Below are positions 1 through 11,369 of a DNA stretch of 64,000 nucleotides, piece after piece. The first letter of the stretch is position 1, and each line of letters begins with the position of its first letter. The stretch is taken from the NCBI GenBank assembly GCA_004194705.1, contig SADC01000076.1, forward strand, positions 62,001 to 126,000, written 5' to 3'. The stretch is from Ditylenchus dipsaci (Eukaryota; Nematoda; Chromadorea; Rhabditida; Anguinidae). The notes beneath the pieces are model-generated. The model was not told where the DNA came from. It searched no databases and worked only from the letters and a program-made list of their open reading frames with translations. Made by a program: the position numbers and the translations under genes.

Positions 1-322
1 TAAGGTAGATTAGTACTGTGATGTAGTACAGTATGAGGAAGGCCTGAAAAAAGTAGACTAAGTAAACGCAGCAGTAATTTTTTAGGTTATTATTTTAAAA
101 CATCTGTTACCGTGTTTTTTCTAATAATTGGCCATGGCCGTTCATTTTTCAACCCCTAAAATCTAGAAATTCTCAATGGAAAATGGCATTTACTCTGAAA
201 CAGTGTTGTTTCAGCGCCAAAGTTGCCAGCGCCGGCACCGACCTCGTATGAAATATGGCCCAGCGCCGGCATCTCCCATCTAAAAAAATTTGCCCCAGCG
301 CTGACGCTGATGCTGATGATTA

Positions 323-667
323 TGGCTTGTTCACGTTGTTAGAGTTAGAGTTCGGGTAAGAGGTGTTCATGTACTAAAAAACCCAAACTCTAACTCTAAG
401 TCTAACTCGATGGTTTTCACGTACATCAAGTTAGAGTTCGTGGTCGAGCTTTAAAATTTTCATGTATATAGCTTATATAGCTTACAATCTCACCCAAAGC
501 CGTCTAAAACCACTAAAAGTTAGTTTTTGTGGGTTTACTACCAGGGAATCCAAGTTATACGCATGAACACCTTCAAATTCGACCTCGTACTTGAACTCTA
601 GGTACATGAATACCCTCGAGTTAGAGTTAGGGTCCCGAACTCTAACTCTAACAACGTGAACAAGCCA
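323..667. repeat. inverted-repeat element with TTAGAG-rich arms
   Basis: The left end TGGCTTGTTCACGTTGTTAG is matched in reverse complement at 646-667. Both arms continue into GTTAGAGTTAGAGTTC-type sequence, with further copies of the same motif in both orientations inside. The last bases of the right arm are repeated once more at 668-680. No coding sequence is visible. It looks like a non-autonomous hairpin element; I could not define a clean target-site duplication. Confidence 0.6.
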
Positions 668-783
668 CGTGAACAAGCCATTAAGAATGAATGATTGGAT
701 GACAGCACCAACGGCCGGTTAAATTTTTTGCTGAAAATTTTAGAAAAAATATGTATATCTATTAACAGTAGATTTCTTATATA

Positions 784-920
784 CAGTCGACTCTCGATAT
801 AACGCCACCCAGAAATGAACCGATTTGGTCAGCTTCGACTAAAATTCAGTCAAGTGAACCCTCGATATAACGCCACTTTGGGCCGGTCCCCAGGGGTGGC
901 GTAGTATGGGGAGTTGACTG
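784..920. mobile_element. short TA-flanked pogo/Tigger-like element
   Basis: It starts CAGTCGACTCTCGATATAAC and ends GAGTTGACTG, with TA on both sides. A second internal copy of CTCGATATAACGCCAC lies near 863. Terminal CAGTCRA with a following CTCGAT is typical of pogo/Tigger-type inverted repeats. It is non-autonomous, about 137 bp. Relatives occur at 14914, 20268, 22240 and 54421. Confidence 0.65.
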
Positions 921-1345
921 TAGTATATCTTCTGTAGTATATCGGCTCAGTGAGAATTCTCAGCAAGGCTCTCATTCGGAGTGAGCTCAGCAAAACACTG
1001 AAAAATAGAGCTGCCAGGTATACAAGTTCTAAGACGTTAAATATAGAAGTGTTTAATCAAAGGCTACTGTAGCGTATTTTCTCTAATCAGCGAGCTCCTT
1101 TAATAAATGTGCCCCTATAATTAACGCGCCCCTTCTACTCCGAATTTTAGTGTTTTTTGCACTTGAAGTCAAAATTTTCATAACACAAGAAAGAAATAGT
1201 GTGTAATGTTTGTCAATTAGACATTGAGACCCATTCAAATCTAGGTCTTGAAAACACGGAAAAACAATGCCGAAATTCTGAAACATATAGACTAAAAAAT
1301 CCCTATACTTTTAAGCACCAGCTCAATATCATGCAAATTACTCAC

Positions 1346-1522
1346 ATTGAAAACTAAGAATGGCAGGTATAAATAGGTTTTCTTTTTGAAATGGCTCACA
1401 ACTACAGCCAGGCAAGTAAATAGACTGATCAAGGATATGATCAGGTGTATTTCTTGGACAAATTGAATAATGTCAATTAGGTTTGCTATAGAGCCGATCA
1501 CTCCAATGAGCAGAGCTGGAGT
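1346..1522 (-). CDS. candidate exon of a multi-spanning membrane protein
   Basis: This 59-codon open exon is bounded by TATTTCAG upstream and a GTGAGT donor downstream, both in phase 0. It encodes two strongly hydrophobic segments: a first helix around LLIGVIGSIANLIDII and a second around LIISLISLFTCLAVVV. These are followed by KKKTYLYLPFLVF, a basic-loop-plus-next-helix layout common in small invertebrate tetraspan-like proteins. No flanking exon is convincing, so the gene is not assembled and no family is claimed. The hydrophobic pattern between good splice sites is the only support, and a relic is equally possible. Confidence 0.35.
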
Positions 1523-2216
1523 CTGAAATAATGGCATCTTTTCGTGTGCGAATTTTTCTGTATTCTTCTTCCAGTTAATATAAAATAACAGGGGATTTCT
1601 TATGTTTTTAGTTGAAAAAAAATCCCTAAACCTCAAATATGGCTGAAAATTTCCCAAGCTGTGCAATTTTTTGTTTTGCATCGACTGTGAAAAAAGTTTT
1701 AAATTATATTCACCGTGGAATTTTTTTCGATAAAAAACTGCTCAGAAATGACCGAAAAATGACCATTTTCGGCTATTTTTTGCTTGTGGCGGCCCATAGA
1801 CACAAAAAAACGTGTGCCGCCCTCCATTCGATAGCATTTTTCAAGGGCTATCAATTCCACTGAAAATTGCCCAATTATGTTAAATATAGCGAGGGGCGCT
1901 GGCACAAGAGTGGACCTAATTGTTCGAAAATTTAATATTCTCGAAAAAAAAATTTTTTCAAATGCCATTTTCACCACTTTTTAAAGGCAAAAAGTAGGAT
2001 TTGATCGAAACCTGCTCCGCAGGTCCAAACCAAATTTGCAGGGCTTCAAAACGGTGAAAAATTTGTAATAATTGACACCTTGCCAATTTGAGCATCGGGT
2101 CCTTTTCGGTTCAAAAACACGATTTTTCAGTCATTTTTGTTAGTTTGAAATAATTTCGGTTGGTCTCGAGCGGAATTAAAAAAATATTTTTGTTTCAATA
2201 ATTAAATAGTACTATT

Positions 2217-2350
2217 GTATAGAGACAGAAACAAGACCAGATCTTGGCCAAGATTTTGTCTTGTCTTGCCCCGATTTCGACTGAAAATCTTGTCTTGGGA
2301 TCTTGCTTGGTCATTTCTAGAAATCTTGATCTTGGTCTTGGTTTTATGGT
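2217..2350. repeat. degenerate TCTTGG simple repeat
   Basis: Repeated CTTGGTCTTGG and its reverse complement CCAAGATC fill this stretch. The same motif forms a second cluster at 6105-6240. Together they may be subterminal repeats of one disrupted element spanning roughly 2.2-6.2 kb, but no ends were found. A GTCCCG-rich cluster follows at about 2460-2560. No credible gene lies between 1523 and 2813. Confidence 0.45.
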
Positions 2351-2813
2351 CAATCTTGTATGCAAAATTTACAAAACACCCGACAACCCATTTTATGGTT
2401 TTAGGGCCCATAGCATACCTGAATTCTGTTTTTGGGCTTCACACAAGATTAAAAAATGGCGGGACAGGACAATCCGTCCCGCCCGCCGTCCTGAAATCCC
2501 GCCAATGTCCTGTCCCGGTGTCCCGTCTGGAAAAGAAATATTCAAATTTCGTCCCGTGTCGTCCCAAAAATATCAGACTTGCATCGCTAATGAAACACAC
2601 GTCAAACAATATAAAAAGCACAAGATCAAGAACAGGGAAACATAGTGCGTAAAAATTATAAAACACTAGTCACAAGTTTTGCCATGAAAATTGTCACCTG
2701 TTAAAAACTGTCAAAATTGTTTAAACAGTCAACTGTCGATTTAAGGAACCCTCGATTTAACGAAACTCTTAATTTAAGGAACTTTTTTCAACGCCTCTTC
2801 TGCTAGTGATTAA

Positions 2814-3186
2814 AAGACCATAGCCGTCGCCGATAGGGTTGGGTAATTCTCCGGAAAAAGTATTTCTCTGGGTAATTACCCGGGTGATTTCGGGTAATTA
2901 CCCAAGTAATTACGGAGAAATAAGGCAGGAAAAGTATTTTTCCGGGTAATTACCCGGGTAATTACCAGGGTAATTACCCGGGTAATTACCAATCAACCAA
3001 CCCTAGTCGCCGACAACGAGAATTTCAAATGTTTGAACTCGCGCGGGCCACTTCTCTTTCGTCTTTCATTGTACTCTTTTGAGTCATTCGAAGCAAGTTA
3101 AAAGAGTACAGTGCGAGACGAAAGAGAAGTGTCCCGCGCGAATTCAAACATTTGAAATTCTCGTTGTCGGTGACGGCTATGGTCCT
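2814..3186. mobile_element. TTAA-flanked hairpin element, interrupted by a hAT MITE
   Basis: The left end AAGACCATAGCCGTCGCCGA and the right end (reverse complement ending in GGCTATGGTCCT) form long inverted arms. These continue into CAACGAGAATTTCAAATGTT and AGAAGTG/CACTTCT sequence. TTAA lies at 2810-2813 and at 3187-3190. The right TTAA is shared with the next element, so two insertions abut. The 172-bp element at 2834 sits in the left arm. No coding content. Confidence 0.7.
2834..3005. mobile_element. hAT-type MITE with GGGTAATTACCC motif
   Basis: The termini are TAGGGTTGGG and CCAACCCTA, flanked by a perfect 8-bp duplication GTCGCCGA (2826-2833 and 3006-3013). An 8-bp TSD with these termini is diagnostic of hAT elements. 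The body is almost entirely the palindromic word GGGTAATTACCC repeated about seven times. It is non-autonomous and interrupts the host hairpin element, whose sequence resumes exactly at the duplication. Confidence 0.88.
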
Positions 3187-3190
3187 TTAA

Positions 3191-5997
3191 AGGAGCATGT
3201 TCACGCAGTCACTTTCAAATGTTGATATTTGAATTCCCGGAGACCAATCCTACAAGTGGAATTTCACCACGAAATGTTTTTTCAAATAAATATTTTTTGC
3301 TTTTCAAGTAAATTCCTTTTTTTTGGCCTGCTATTTTTGTTCCAAGTAACCCGCCTGCACCACCTGATCCGGTTTTATGTTTTGTTTCAGGCAAATCGAT
3401 TGCATTCAGAGTGTTAGTAGTAAACGCGACCGCATTATTACGCTTATAAGTGCTCCAAATCCTTATTAGATATGTTTTTCTAGCTTATTCGCCGTTCATT
3501 TCTTTTCTCTTGTGTGTCATTTTCAGGTTGTCTGCAAGCGCACTTTGGCAGATCAAGGACGCCAAGAAGTCGTGTTTCCAAACTTACAAACCTCGAAAAT
3601 CATCAGGAAGCCGAAGTTCGAAAGGGGTAATCTGCTGAAACTGGCGCGACGGCTGCGGATATCACTTCCGGAAAGGGCGAGGTCACCTACCGCCTTTATG
3701 TCTGTTCAAGTTAGTGTCTATTTCAATGTGCTCCAAATTTTTATTAGATAAGTTTTTTTGATCTTATTTGCCGTCCATTTCTTTTCCTTCGTTGATCATT
3801 TTTAGGTTGTCTGTGTGAATTTTCTCAATTTCTCGTATGTCAGACCCTACAGGACGCTATCTCTTCACCTGCTCTACTGGGACGAAAACCGAAAGTGAAA
3901 CTTGTGGATAGCAGTCGTCATCAATGGTAATCTACAGTCGTTTAACGGTCATAAATGAAGTGAAAGTATCGAGAAAGCGACATAAAATGGTGGTTTAGTG
4001 AGTAACATCTATTTTAATGCTTGGTCGTCGGTAATAAAGTGTCATCTAAGGTCAGAGTTTCTTTAAAATTAGGTATGAACAGCGCATTCCCGCAAGGAGG
4101 ATCCCGCAATGAGGTTTTGATCCCATTCTTGTTCCCCGTATGCACATTGTGCTCATTAATTTCATATTTTCTTTTTATTCGCATAATACGACAAATTTAG
4201 AGTTGTGAATGCATCCGACTCCCCAAAACAAAAACATTGCAAATAGAATACAAATAGTTCAAGAACATCTTTTATTCGACAGCAGTCTCTCTATAACAGC
4301 GGTAAATCTTAACATTAATAACAAGCAAGGGTTTTCGTCCTTCTTGGATACAGCCATGTTGCAGTCGACCTAGCGCACTTGTTTTTCTTGCCCAATGCCG
4401 GAAAGTTGTGTGCTTTCGCATAGCACATGTCTGAACCAAGCATAGTGAGCATCTTCTCAGAAGGAAGCGACCCTGGCTGTGGCCTTAGTGAACTTCGATA
4501 ACAATTTTTTGTGGGTATGTTTGTAGACCTTGCCCAAGTTCCCTACAAATAAGGCTCTCCAGCTATGAAAGTCAACGAAAAGCGGTACAAGGGTCACTCA
4601 AAGTTCTAAAAACACCTCCATACCCATACCATGATTCTTCTGTACAAGAAATAAGCGCTGAAAAAATTCATCTAAATTCTGACCCATGGGTCACTCCTAT
4701 AATTTTGTTAACTTTCAGAGGCGGAGAGCCAAAGAGCCTAAAGAAGCATGTTCACGCAGTCAAATCCAAATGGAAGCGGTGGGAACGGAGAGCCAAATTC
4801 ACAAAAAATTTGGGCACGCTCTACAAGAATGAGCGTAAAAAAATAAAAAAAATTCATCCGAAGTCCCTCACTCGTCAGACAGAGGCATAATATTCCTAAA
4901 TAGCTGAAGAGACGCTAATGAGAAAAGCACGCGCTACTAAAGGAGCAAGGTTTTTCGGTCTCACTCAGCAAATTTTCGTAATTGCGGACATATTTTGGTC
5001 ACAATGAGCAATTCCCCACGCCAGACGTCTTTGCGAGATATCTAAAAGGAAGCAAGCGTATGATAAGAGTGTTGTAAATGGCACCGGTGCGGCACAGGCA
5101 GCTACAGGCACTGCACCAGTGCCGGAATTTTCGAGGTCAGTGCCGTGAGGTGATGCCGATGAAAAAATTCTGAAATTTCCAACACTGAATGAAAGAGGAA
5201 ATCAATCAAATTTAATTAATTCGAGCTGTCAAGACTTCTAGACGACCACTTAACTTCGACATATTTCCATGCTCAACGGAATGATTGATCACCGCTTCAG
5301 AACCTGAACAACAGCGAAGAAGCATATCCATTAACATTCAAACATTGTGAAGGCCATATAATTCTGAACTGGTCTCCGATCCTAAAAATGATCAACGAAG
5401 GAAAAGAAATGGACGGCAAATAAGATCAAAAAAACTTATCTAATAAAAATTTGGAGCACATTGAAATAGACACTAACTTGAACAGACATAAAGGCGGTAG
5501 GTGACCTCGCCCTTTCCGGAAGTGATATCCGCAGCCGTCGCGCCAGTTTCAGCAGATTACCCCTTTCGAACTTCGGCTTCCTGATGATTTTCGAGGTTTG
5601 TAAGTTTGGAAACACGACTTCTTGGCGTCCTTGATCTGCCAAAGTGCGCTTGCAGACAACCTGAAAATGACACACAAGAGAAAAGAAATGAACGGCGAAT
5701 AAGCTAGAAAAACATATCTAATAAGGATTTGGAGCACTTATAAGCGTAATAATGCGGTCGCGTTTACTACTAACACTCTGAATGCAATCGATTTGCCTGA
5801 AACAAAAACATAAAACCGGATCAGGTGGTGCAGGCGGTTACTTGGAACAAAAATAGCAGGCCAAAAAAAAAGGAATTTACTTGAAAAGCAAAAAATATTT
5901 ATTTGAAAAAACATTTCGTGGTGAAATTCCAGTTGTAGGATTGGTCCCCGGGAATTCAAATTGCAACATTTGAAAGTGACTGCGTGAACATGCTCCT
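3191..5997. mobile_element. 2.8-kb TTAA-flanked snap-back element with ~600-bp arms
   Basis: The ends are AGGAGCATGTTCACGCAGTC in inverted orientation, flanked by TTAA at 3187-3190 and 5998-6001. The arms (about 3191-3806 and 5383-5997) are nearly identical. Each contains the same exon-like 56-codon open stretch beginning VVCKRTLADQGRQ, bounded by a TTTTCAG acceptor and a GTTAGT donor, so it appears once on each strand. The 1.6-kb centre (3807-5382) has no convincing gene; a third partial copy of the terminal motif lies near 4745. No transposase was found. Confidence 0.75.
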
Positions 5998-6018
5998 TTA
6001 AATAAAATGACTAAAATC

Positions 6019-6105
6019 TGATTTAACTTGATTTAACAAAACTCTCGGTTTAACGAACATTTTTTCCGGTCCCCAAGGGTTCGTTAAATCGAGAGTTGCC
6101 TGTAT
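6019..6105. repeat. CTCG(A/G)TTTAACGA-type inverted repeat remnant
   Basis: CTCGGTTTAACGAAC is followed by GTTCGTTAAATCGAGAG around a GGTCCCCAAGGG centre. A related piece lies at 2728-2780. It resembles the ends of the CAGTC-family elements, but terminal CAGTC is degraded here. It is a decayed copy. Confidence 0.45.
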
Positions 6106-6246
6106 AAATCTTGGTTTTTGGCCAAGATCTTGGCCAAGATCTTGATTGGCCGTTTTCCATAATCTTGCTCTTGGTCTTGGTCAAAATTTCAGCTAAAAAT
6201 ATTGTCTTGGAATCTTGCTTGGTCCCCACTTTCTGTCTCTAATATT

Positions 6247-6500
6247 GTATGTAAAATCGTACGGTGAATAGAGTTCGATAAGACCAAAATTGCTATTTTC
6301 CCTACTAAATCCCAAAACCTGGGGTAGGACTACATGATCAGGTGGATATGCACCCGGATGGCCTAAAAATTAAAAAGATTAAAATTTTAAAAACGAACCA
6401 TGCTATAATATGTAAAATCTTGTGGGAAATCAGGATTCTTAAGACCTAAATTGCGATTTTCCCCACTAAAATCCCAAAACCTGGGGCTATAGCGCGAGAG
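6247..6500 (-). repeat. two units of a ~200-bp dispersed satellite, reverse orientation
   Basis: Two related units carry the words GTAAAATCGT, AAGACC, a run resembling GATTTTCCCACTA, then CCCAAAACCTGGGG and CAGGTGGATAT. In reverse complement they match the tandem units at 25000-25560. They show that the same family is scattered in both orientations. Confidence 0.5.
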
Positions 6501-8260
6501 CGGACCTAATTTTTCGAATAATCTCGATTTTTACCATTATTTTTGAACATTGTTGTCTCTAGCCGCTTTAATATTTACAGTCGGCCAAATTTCTTTTCGG
6601 GTGCTGTAGCGCTGTTATTAAGCTACATTTCAATGGAAGGTTGGAAAAAATTGTTATTTAGTTAGCTATAGTTATCGAAGAAAAAATCATGAAAATCGAC
6701 ATTTTAGTAACGCTCGAAGAATTTTTAATTTTCGTGTAACATTTCTTTAGGCGTTATGTTTTTCCTTTTAACATCTTAAACCTAGGAGCAGCTATGAACC
6801 CGAAGCCTAGTTAGAAAAAAGAAGAAAGTTACCCCAAATGTCAGTTTACAGCACTTCTTTTTGACATGCTGCTCATTTTCTTCAAAACTGTAGCTGGTCA
6901 TTGGCAATATATTTATCAGCTGGTAGTCACGAGACCAGTCACCACCTGGTCAGAACCTGGCCCTCAGAAATTTCGTTCCTGCCTGAGCTTCAACACTTTT
7001 TTCAACCTAAATTTGAGTTCTGTTGTAGATTTTTTCAGTTAGTGTAGTTCAAAACTGCGAAGCACTTTTGCCAGTCGTTTTCGTGAATAACAACAGCTTT
7101 GCCAAAAAAAATCGCGATTCTCGATACAAGTGCACCTTGCTTTACAACTAGGCTGACCATCAATCATTGAGGGCTTATTATGATTTGGCGGTGGAAATGA
7201 TAGAGGCCGAAAAAACGGTGGATAATAAAACAGCGGCGGAAAAATAGTGCCTTTGATGTATGTTAACCTTGCAAACCAGAAATTCTGACATCAGATTCGT
7301 ATCCAGCAAAGTCGCTTTGCTTTTAAAATTGTCTTCAATCTCAGAACTCACTCATATTGTGAATTCCACATGAGACAGCCAACAATTGAATTCAAAAAAA
7401 GTTCGAGAATTTTTTCGGAAAATAGAGGGGAATTCTTGTTGTCTCGAGTGCTGCCAAAAAAAATTTACGAGATTACAGCGGGAAAGATGAAAATAATATA
7501 CAGTCGGATTGAAGCCGGATACAGCTGGATTAAAAAAACTATCATTAAAACAGCAAATTATTGAATTTGTCAAACCAAACTTACAGTAGCTGTAATTCAG
7601 TCAAACCCAAACAAATAAATGACTAACATTGTTAGCCGCTAATCAATAGAATAAACGAAAACTTTTTTGGCAAAAAGACAGAATATTCAGTTTGCAATGG
7701 CCGCCAACGTAGAACACACTCAAAAAGTCCTCAGTCAAACAAATTGTTCTCTCACTTGGACATTGGTCACTAAAAATATGCAGGGTGAATTTAATTTTGG
7801 TCCTCCTTAACTTTGGCAATAACTTTTTATTTAAAATAGCAAATTCTTGCCGTCTTTTTTGTATCTAAGTAATACAATAATATAGGTATACCTATCCCCT
7901 TATAGACTTCAAAAACCTATATCTTAGCCTGGAGAAAATATTTTGAAAATCTATTTTTGGCGTTTTCTCGACCGCCACGAGCTACCGGTTCTGCTTTTTG
8001 GATTTTGGATTTTGACTAAAAAGCTTCGAGATTGACGCCAAATTTTTCGTATTTTCGGAGAAGGCTGACTGGTTGAAAAATGATTCCCTGAGGATTAAAA
8101 AAGGAAATTAAATTGAAAATTGGAATCTTAAAAATTAAGAAATAAGCCCCTAAAAGGATTATGAAAATTGATAAGCACGGCAATTTGCGAATTCGCGCCG
8201 GATCATCCTAATTTTGTCCATAATGTTTTCGAATACTTTCTTGTGTGCATTGAAAATTTG
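6501..8260. other. AT-rich intergenic stretch, no gene seen
   Basis: I find no exon-like open frame with splice sites and no family motif here. A short imperfect inverted repeat is visible around 7350-7560, centred on a stretch with GAATTC and CTCGAG. The stretch around 8160-8230 is also featureless. Confidence 0.4.
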
Positions 8261-8403
8261 AGTTTCATTTATTAGACCGTTTTAAACACAGCTTCATATA
8301 ATACAGTTGTAGAGACATGTAAGTCGGCTAACTCGTCCAATCTGGCATGATCAAGCAGCGTCGGGCTCGACCAGTAAACAGCCCTATATTTTGAAAAAAA
8401 AAT

Positions 8404-8760
8404 TAACGTGGCAACATTTGTGGTTCTCGATTTGCGGACGGACATCGGTGGAATTGATATTTTGCGAACCGACATTAGCGGCCCGACTTTTGCGGAACGA
8501 CATTTGCGGAACGACATCGGTGGACGCGAAATTTGCGGCCTGACAAATGCGGATGGACATTTTCGGACGCGACTTTAGCAGACACGACTTCGGCAGATGC
8601 GTTATTTTGCAGACGCGACATTTTTTAGGTCGAGAGAGGCATATTGAGTGCGAAAAAGAAAGTCCTCATTTGTCAGTCCGCAAAATGACGTGTCCGCTAC
8701 AGTCGTGTCCGCTAAGGAGCTTTTGCATTCGTCGGGCCGCAAATGTCCATCCGCGTTTTT
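8404..8760. repeat. degenerate (TTGCGGACGGACA) tandem cluster
   Basis: Many diverged copies of a motif like TTTGCGGACGGACAT lie on the plus strand, and reverse-complement versions (GTCCGC, GTCGTGTCCGC) occupy the right part (8680-8760). The inverted layout suggests two array-type termini close together. This matches the array-ended elements found elsewhere in the window. Terminal duplications were not found. From 8761 to 9582 I see no gene. Confidence 0.5.
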
Positions 8761-9582
8761 TGGGCTGTAAATGTCACTTGAACTTTGAGCAGATATACCA
8801 AAGAGTGGTCTCTAACTTTTTGATAAGACACTAAACCCAGCCTTTTGGAGGATAGCAAAAACTATGAGTACTCAAAAGTTCACGTCACAATCAATTTAGA
8901 AGTCTAAAGGTTTCTATTGGAGCCGTACCTACACGGAGTGTTCGATCAATGTTTGGAATGCTGGCCCTCAGGCCCTGCGATATATTCGGTGGATGTGTGT
9001 TGTGTTGAAGTTTTATGCGGCATTTTCTTAAACGGAGAGTTGCTGGTGATGAGCCCTGGTATGCTGAATGTGTTGAAAAGATCTGCTTAATTTTCTAACA
9101 CATATTTGCGGCAGATTGTCAACTCTAGGCATATAGCTGTCGACAATGTATCATGCGGACGCCCACTCCCCCAACATGACTGTTTGTTACATCTAAAAGT
9201 AAAAAATTATGGTATTAACCGCCAAAACTAGGTTGGTTGGATCAAAGTGGTACAAAAAATCTGTATTATGCAAAATATACATATACTAAAACACACTATT
9301 GGAGATATAAAAAAGTTTTTGGCTTAAAATACCCGAGACTCCCAGGACGTCTCCGATCCAAGTGCTAGTCGAGCACAACATTGCTTGATATTGCCAGATC
9401 GGACGTTTAACGGGGACCAAGGTAAGTTAAATTTAAAAGTTGGAAGCCTCGAGTCCTGGTGATAGCATGAATTTTTCTTGATGGTATCATAGTAGTTTGT
9501 TAGGTGGGATAGTTAGGTATGCAATAAGAGTGGGTAGGTAGGCTAGGTGAGAAGGTAGTTATTCCAACCATCAATAGGTATA

Positions 9583-10372
9583 CAGGGTGTCCCAAAAAAA
9601 AATCCCTACACTTCAAGGGCACCGTACGATCACTTTTTTATTTCACTTTTTCTTTAACGATATGTCATTTTTTAGCCCTGGAAATTCTCTATCGAATGGT
9701 ATATAAACATTTTATTACTGAACAAAAAAATTGGATAAATTGACAGGACAAAATTAAAAACCTCGATTTCAAATCCGGGAATTTTGAGTTTTTGTTAAGG
9801 TATTTAATGGTCAAAAAAATAAATAAATTTTTAAAAGCTGTAAATACTATCCTGTAGCGCATGTCAAGAGCTACAAAACCCACTTCACACAAATTACAAT
9901 TTGAATCTGAGTGTTGATATATGGTCTTTTGAAGAAAAAAACTCAGAATGAAAAAACCAAAGTTTTCAAAATGCCTGTCAACTTCTAATATGACCCAAAA
10001 TGTGTTAAGAGCCAAATGGTCACTTTTCGAATAAAATTCAAAAAACTTTTACGTACCAATCGAAAGAAGAAAGAGAGAGATACAAAATTATGTGTTCAAA
10101 ACATTTCTGCGAAAAAAAAATTGATATTAACAACCAGCTTCTAAATAAGTTGCAAATTCTTTATTTCAACAAAAACTGGAAATTCCCGGATTTGAAATCG
10201 AGATTTTTAATTTTGTCCTGTAAAAAAAAATTTTCAGTAATAAAATGTTTTTATATCATTTGATAGAAAATTTCCAGGGCTACAAAATGACATATCGTTT
10301 AAGAAAAAGTGAAATAAAAAAGTGGTCGTACGGTGCCCTTGAAGTGTGGGGATTTTTTTTTTGGACACCCTG
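9583..10372. mobile_element. Tc1/mariner-type long-hairpin MITE
   Basis: It begins CAGGGTGTCCCAAAAAAAAA and ends with the reverse complement TTGGACACCCTG, with TA on each side. The arms extend beyond 170 bp each and include CTTCAAGGGCACCGTACG and its partner. The CAGGGTGTCCC terminus and TA target are mariner-like. The centre has no transposase frame. Confidence 0.8.
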
Positions 10373-10888
10373 TATAAACTCGACGGAGGCGCCGATAGGC
10401 GTTTTTTGTCCCTAGTCTATATAAATAATTGTCTATACTAAAAATCATCGAGATAACACGCCAGAAATTTGAAAAAACTGTCGAGAGTAAAAGATATAAA
10501 TCCAAATCCATTCGTTTGTTGGTTTGTTTACTACTATTGCTGCTTTTTGTGTACTTTTAGGTGTCAAGCACATCAATGTATAATGAATATAGTTTATTTC
10601 ACTCTGCAGTATTCACAACCCGACAATATGCATATTTCTCTAACAGGTAAGATTCTGATTCAGTTATATTTTTGGGCGAAAAATTGGAATTTTTTGTTGA
10701 TATTCTTTCGCATCAGACATACACCTTTTTATTTTGCATCTCTTGATATATTTGGATATATTAGAAATGAAAAAGCTGAAAAAGTAGTCATTTGACTAAA
10801 AAGAGTAATTTTTATTTTCAATTATTTTTATACACGTATTTTTATCAAGAAAAATATTTGATTTTTCGACAATCCTACTTCAATTTAA

Positions 10889-11204
10889 AGGACCATACTT
10901 AATGATGACAATGGGAATTTGACAAATTCAAATGCGCGCGGGACACTTTTTTTTCCGAAATTATTTTTTTACTCATTTATATGTTTTAAGAATAAATGAT
11001 CAAAAATAACTCAGCAAACACGGAAATCGAACAAGAGACCGATATCCACCGCACTACGCTGCTTTACCACTGAGCTACCTGGGTCACTTATAAAAAAAAA
11101 ATTTTAGATTCCAACAACACATAATTCAAAAAGTATTTTTGGGGTAAAAGAAGTTTGAAGAAAGAATTTGCCAAATTCCCATTGTCATCAGCAAGTATGG
11201 TCTT
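10889..11204. mobile_element. TTAA-flanked hairpin carrying a tRNA-like core
   Basis: The left end AGGACCATACTTAATGATGA pairs with the right end TCATCAGCAAGTATGGTC. TTAA is at 10885-10888 and 11205-11208. The arms share AATGGGAATTTG/CAAATTCCCATT. A tRNA-like sequence lies in the centre on the minus strand. From 10373 to 10888 I see no supported gene. Confidence 0.75.
11020..11092 (-). repeat. tRNA-derived (SINE-like) sequence, not a functional tRNA
   Basis: Read on the minus strand it has an A-box-like TAGCTCAGTGGTAAAGC followed about 32 bp later by a B-box-like TTGTTCGATTTCC. These are the two internal RNA polymerase III promoter boxes. The acceptor and T stems do not pair properly, so I do not call a tRNA gene. 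It lies inside a TTAA hairpin element. Confidence 0.55.
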
Positions 11205-11369
11205 TTAAGATGTTGCATTTAAAGTTGGATGTGAGATGTAATAAAATGTTTACATAAATTCCTGAGTGTTTTAGCCTAAAAATGCGGTTGAAGTCAAAAT
11301 TTAGAAAAAATCAATACTGGACTAACAAATCACCCGTGCTTACCTACAATCGGAAAAGTCAAAAATATT

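Noticed and set aside
2215..2652. Two overlapping plus-strand frames of 133 and 145 codons.
   Set aside because: They cover the TCTTGG and GTCCCG simple repeats, overlap each other in different frames, and show no protein family features.
11020..11092. tRNA genes at 11020, 43201, 48396 and 60110.
   Set aside because: A- and B-box-like words are present, but acceptor and T stems do not pair and anticodon arms are poor; all lie in or beside mobile elements.
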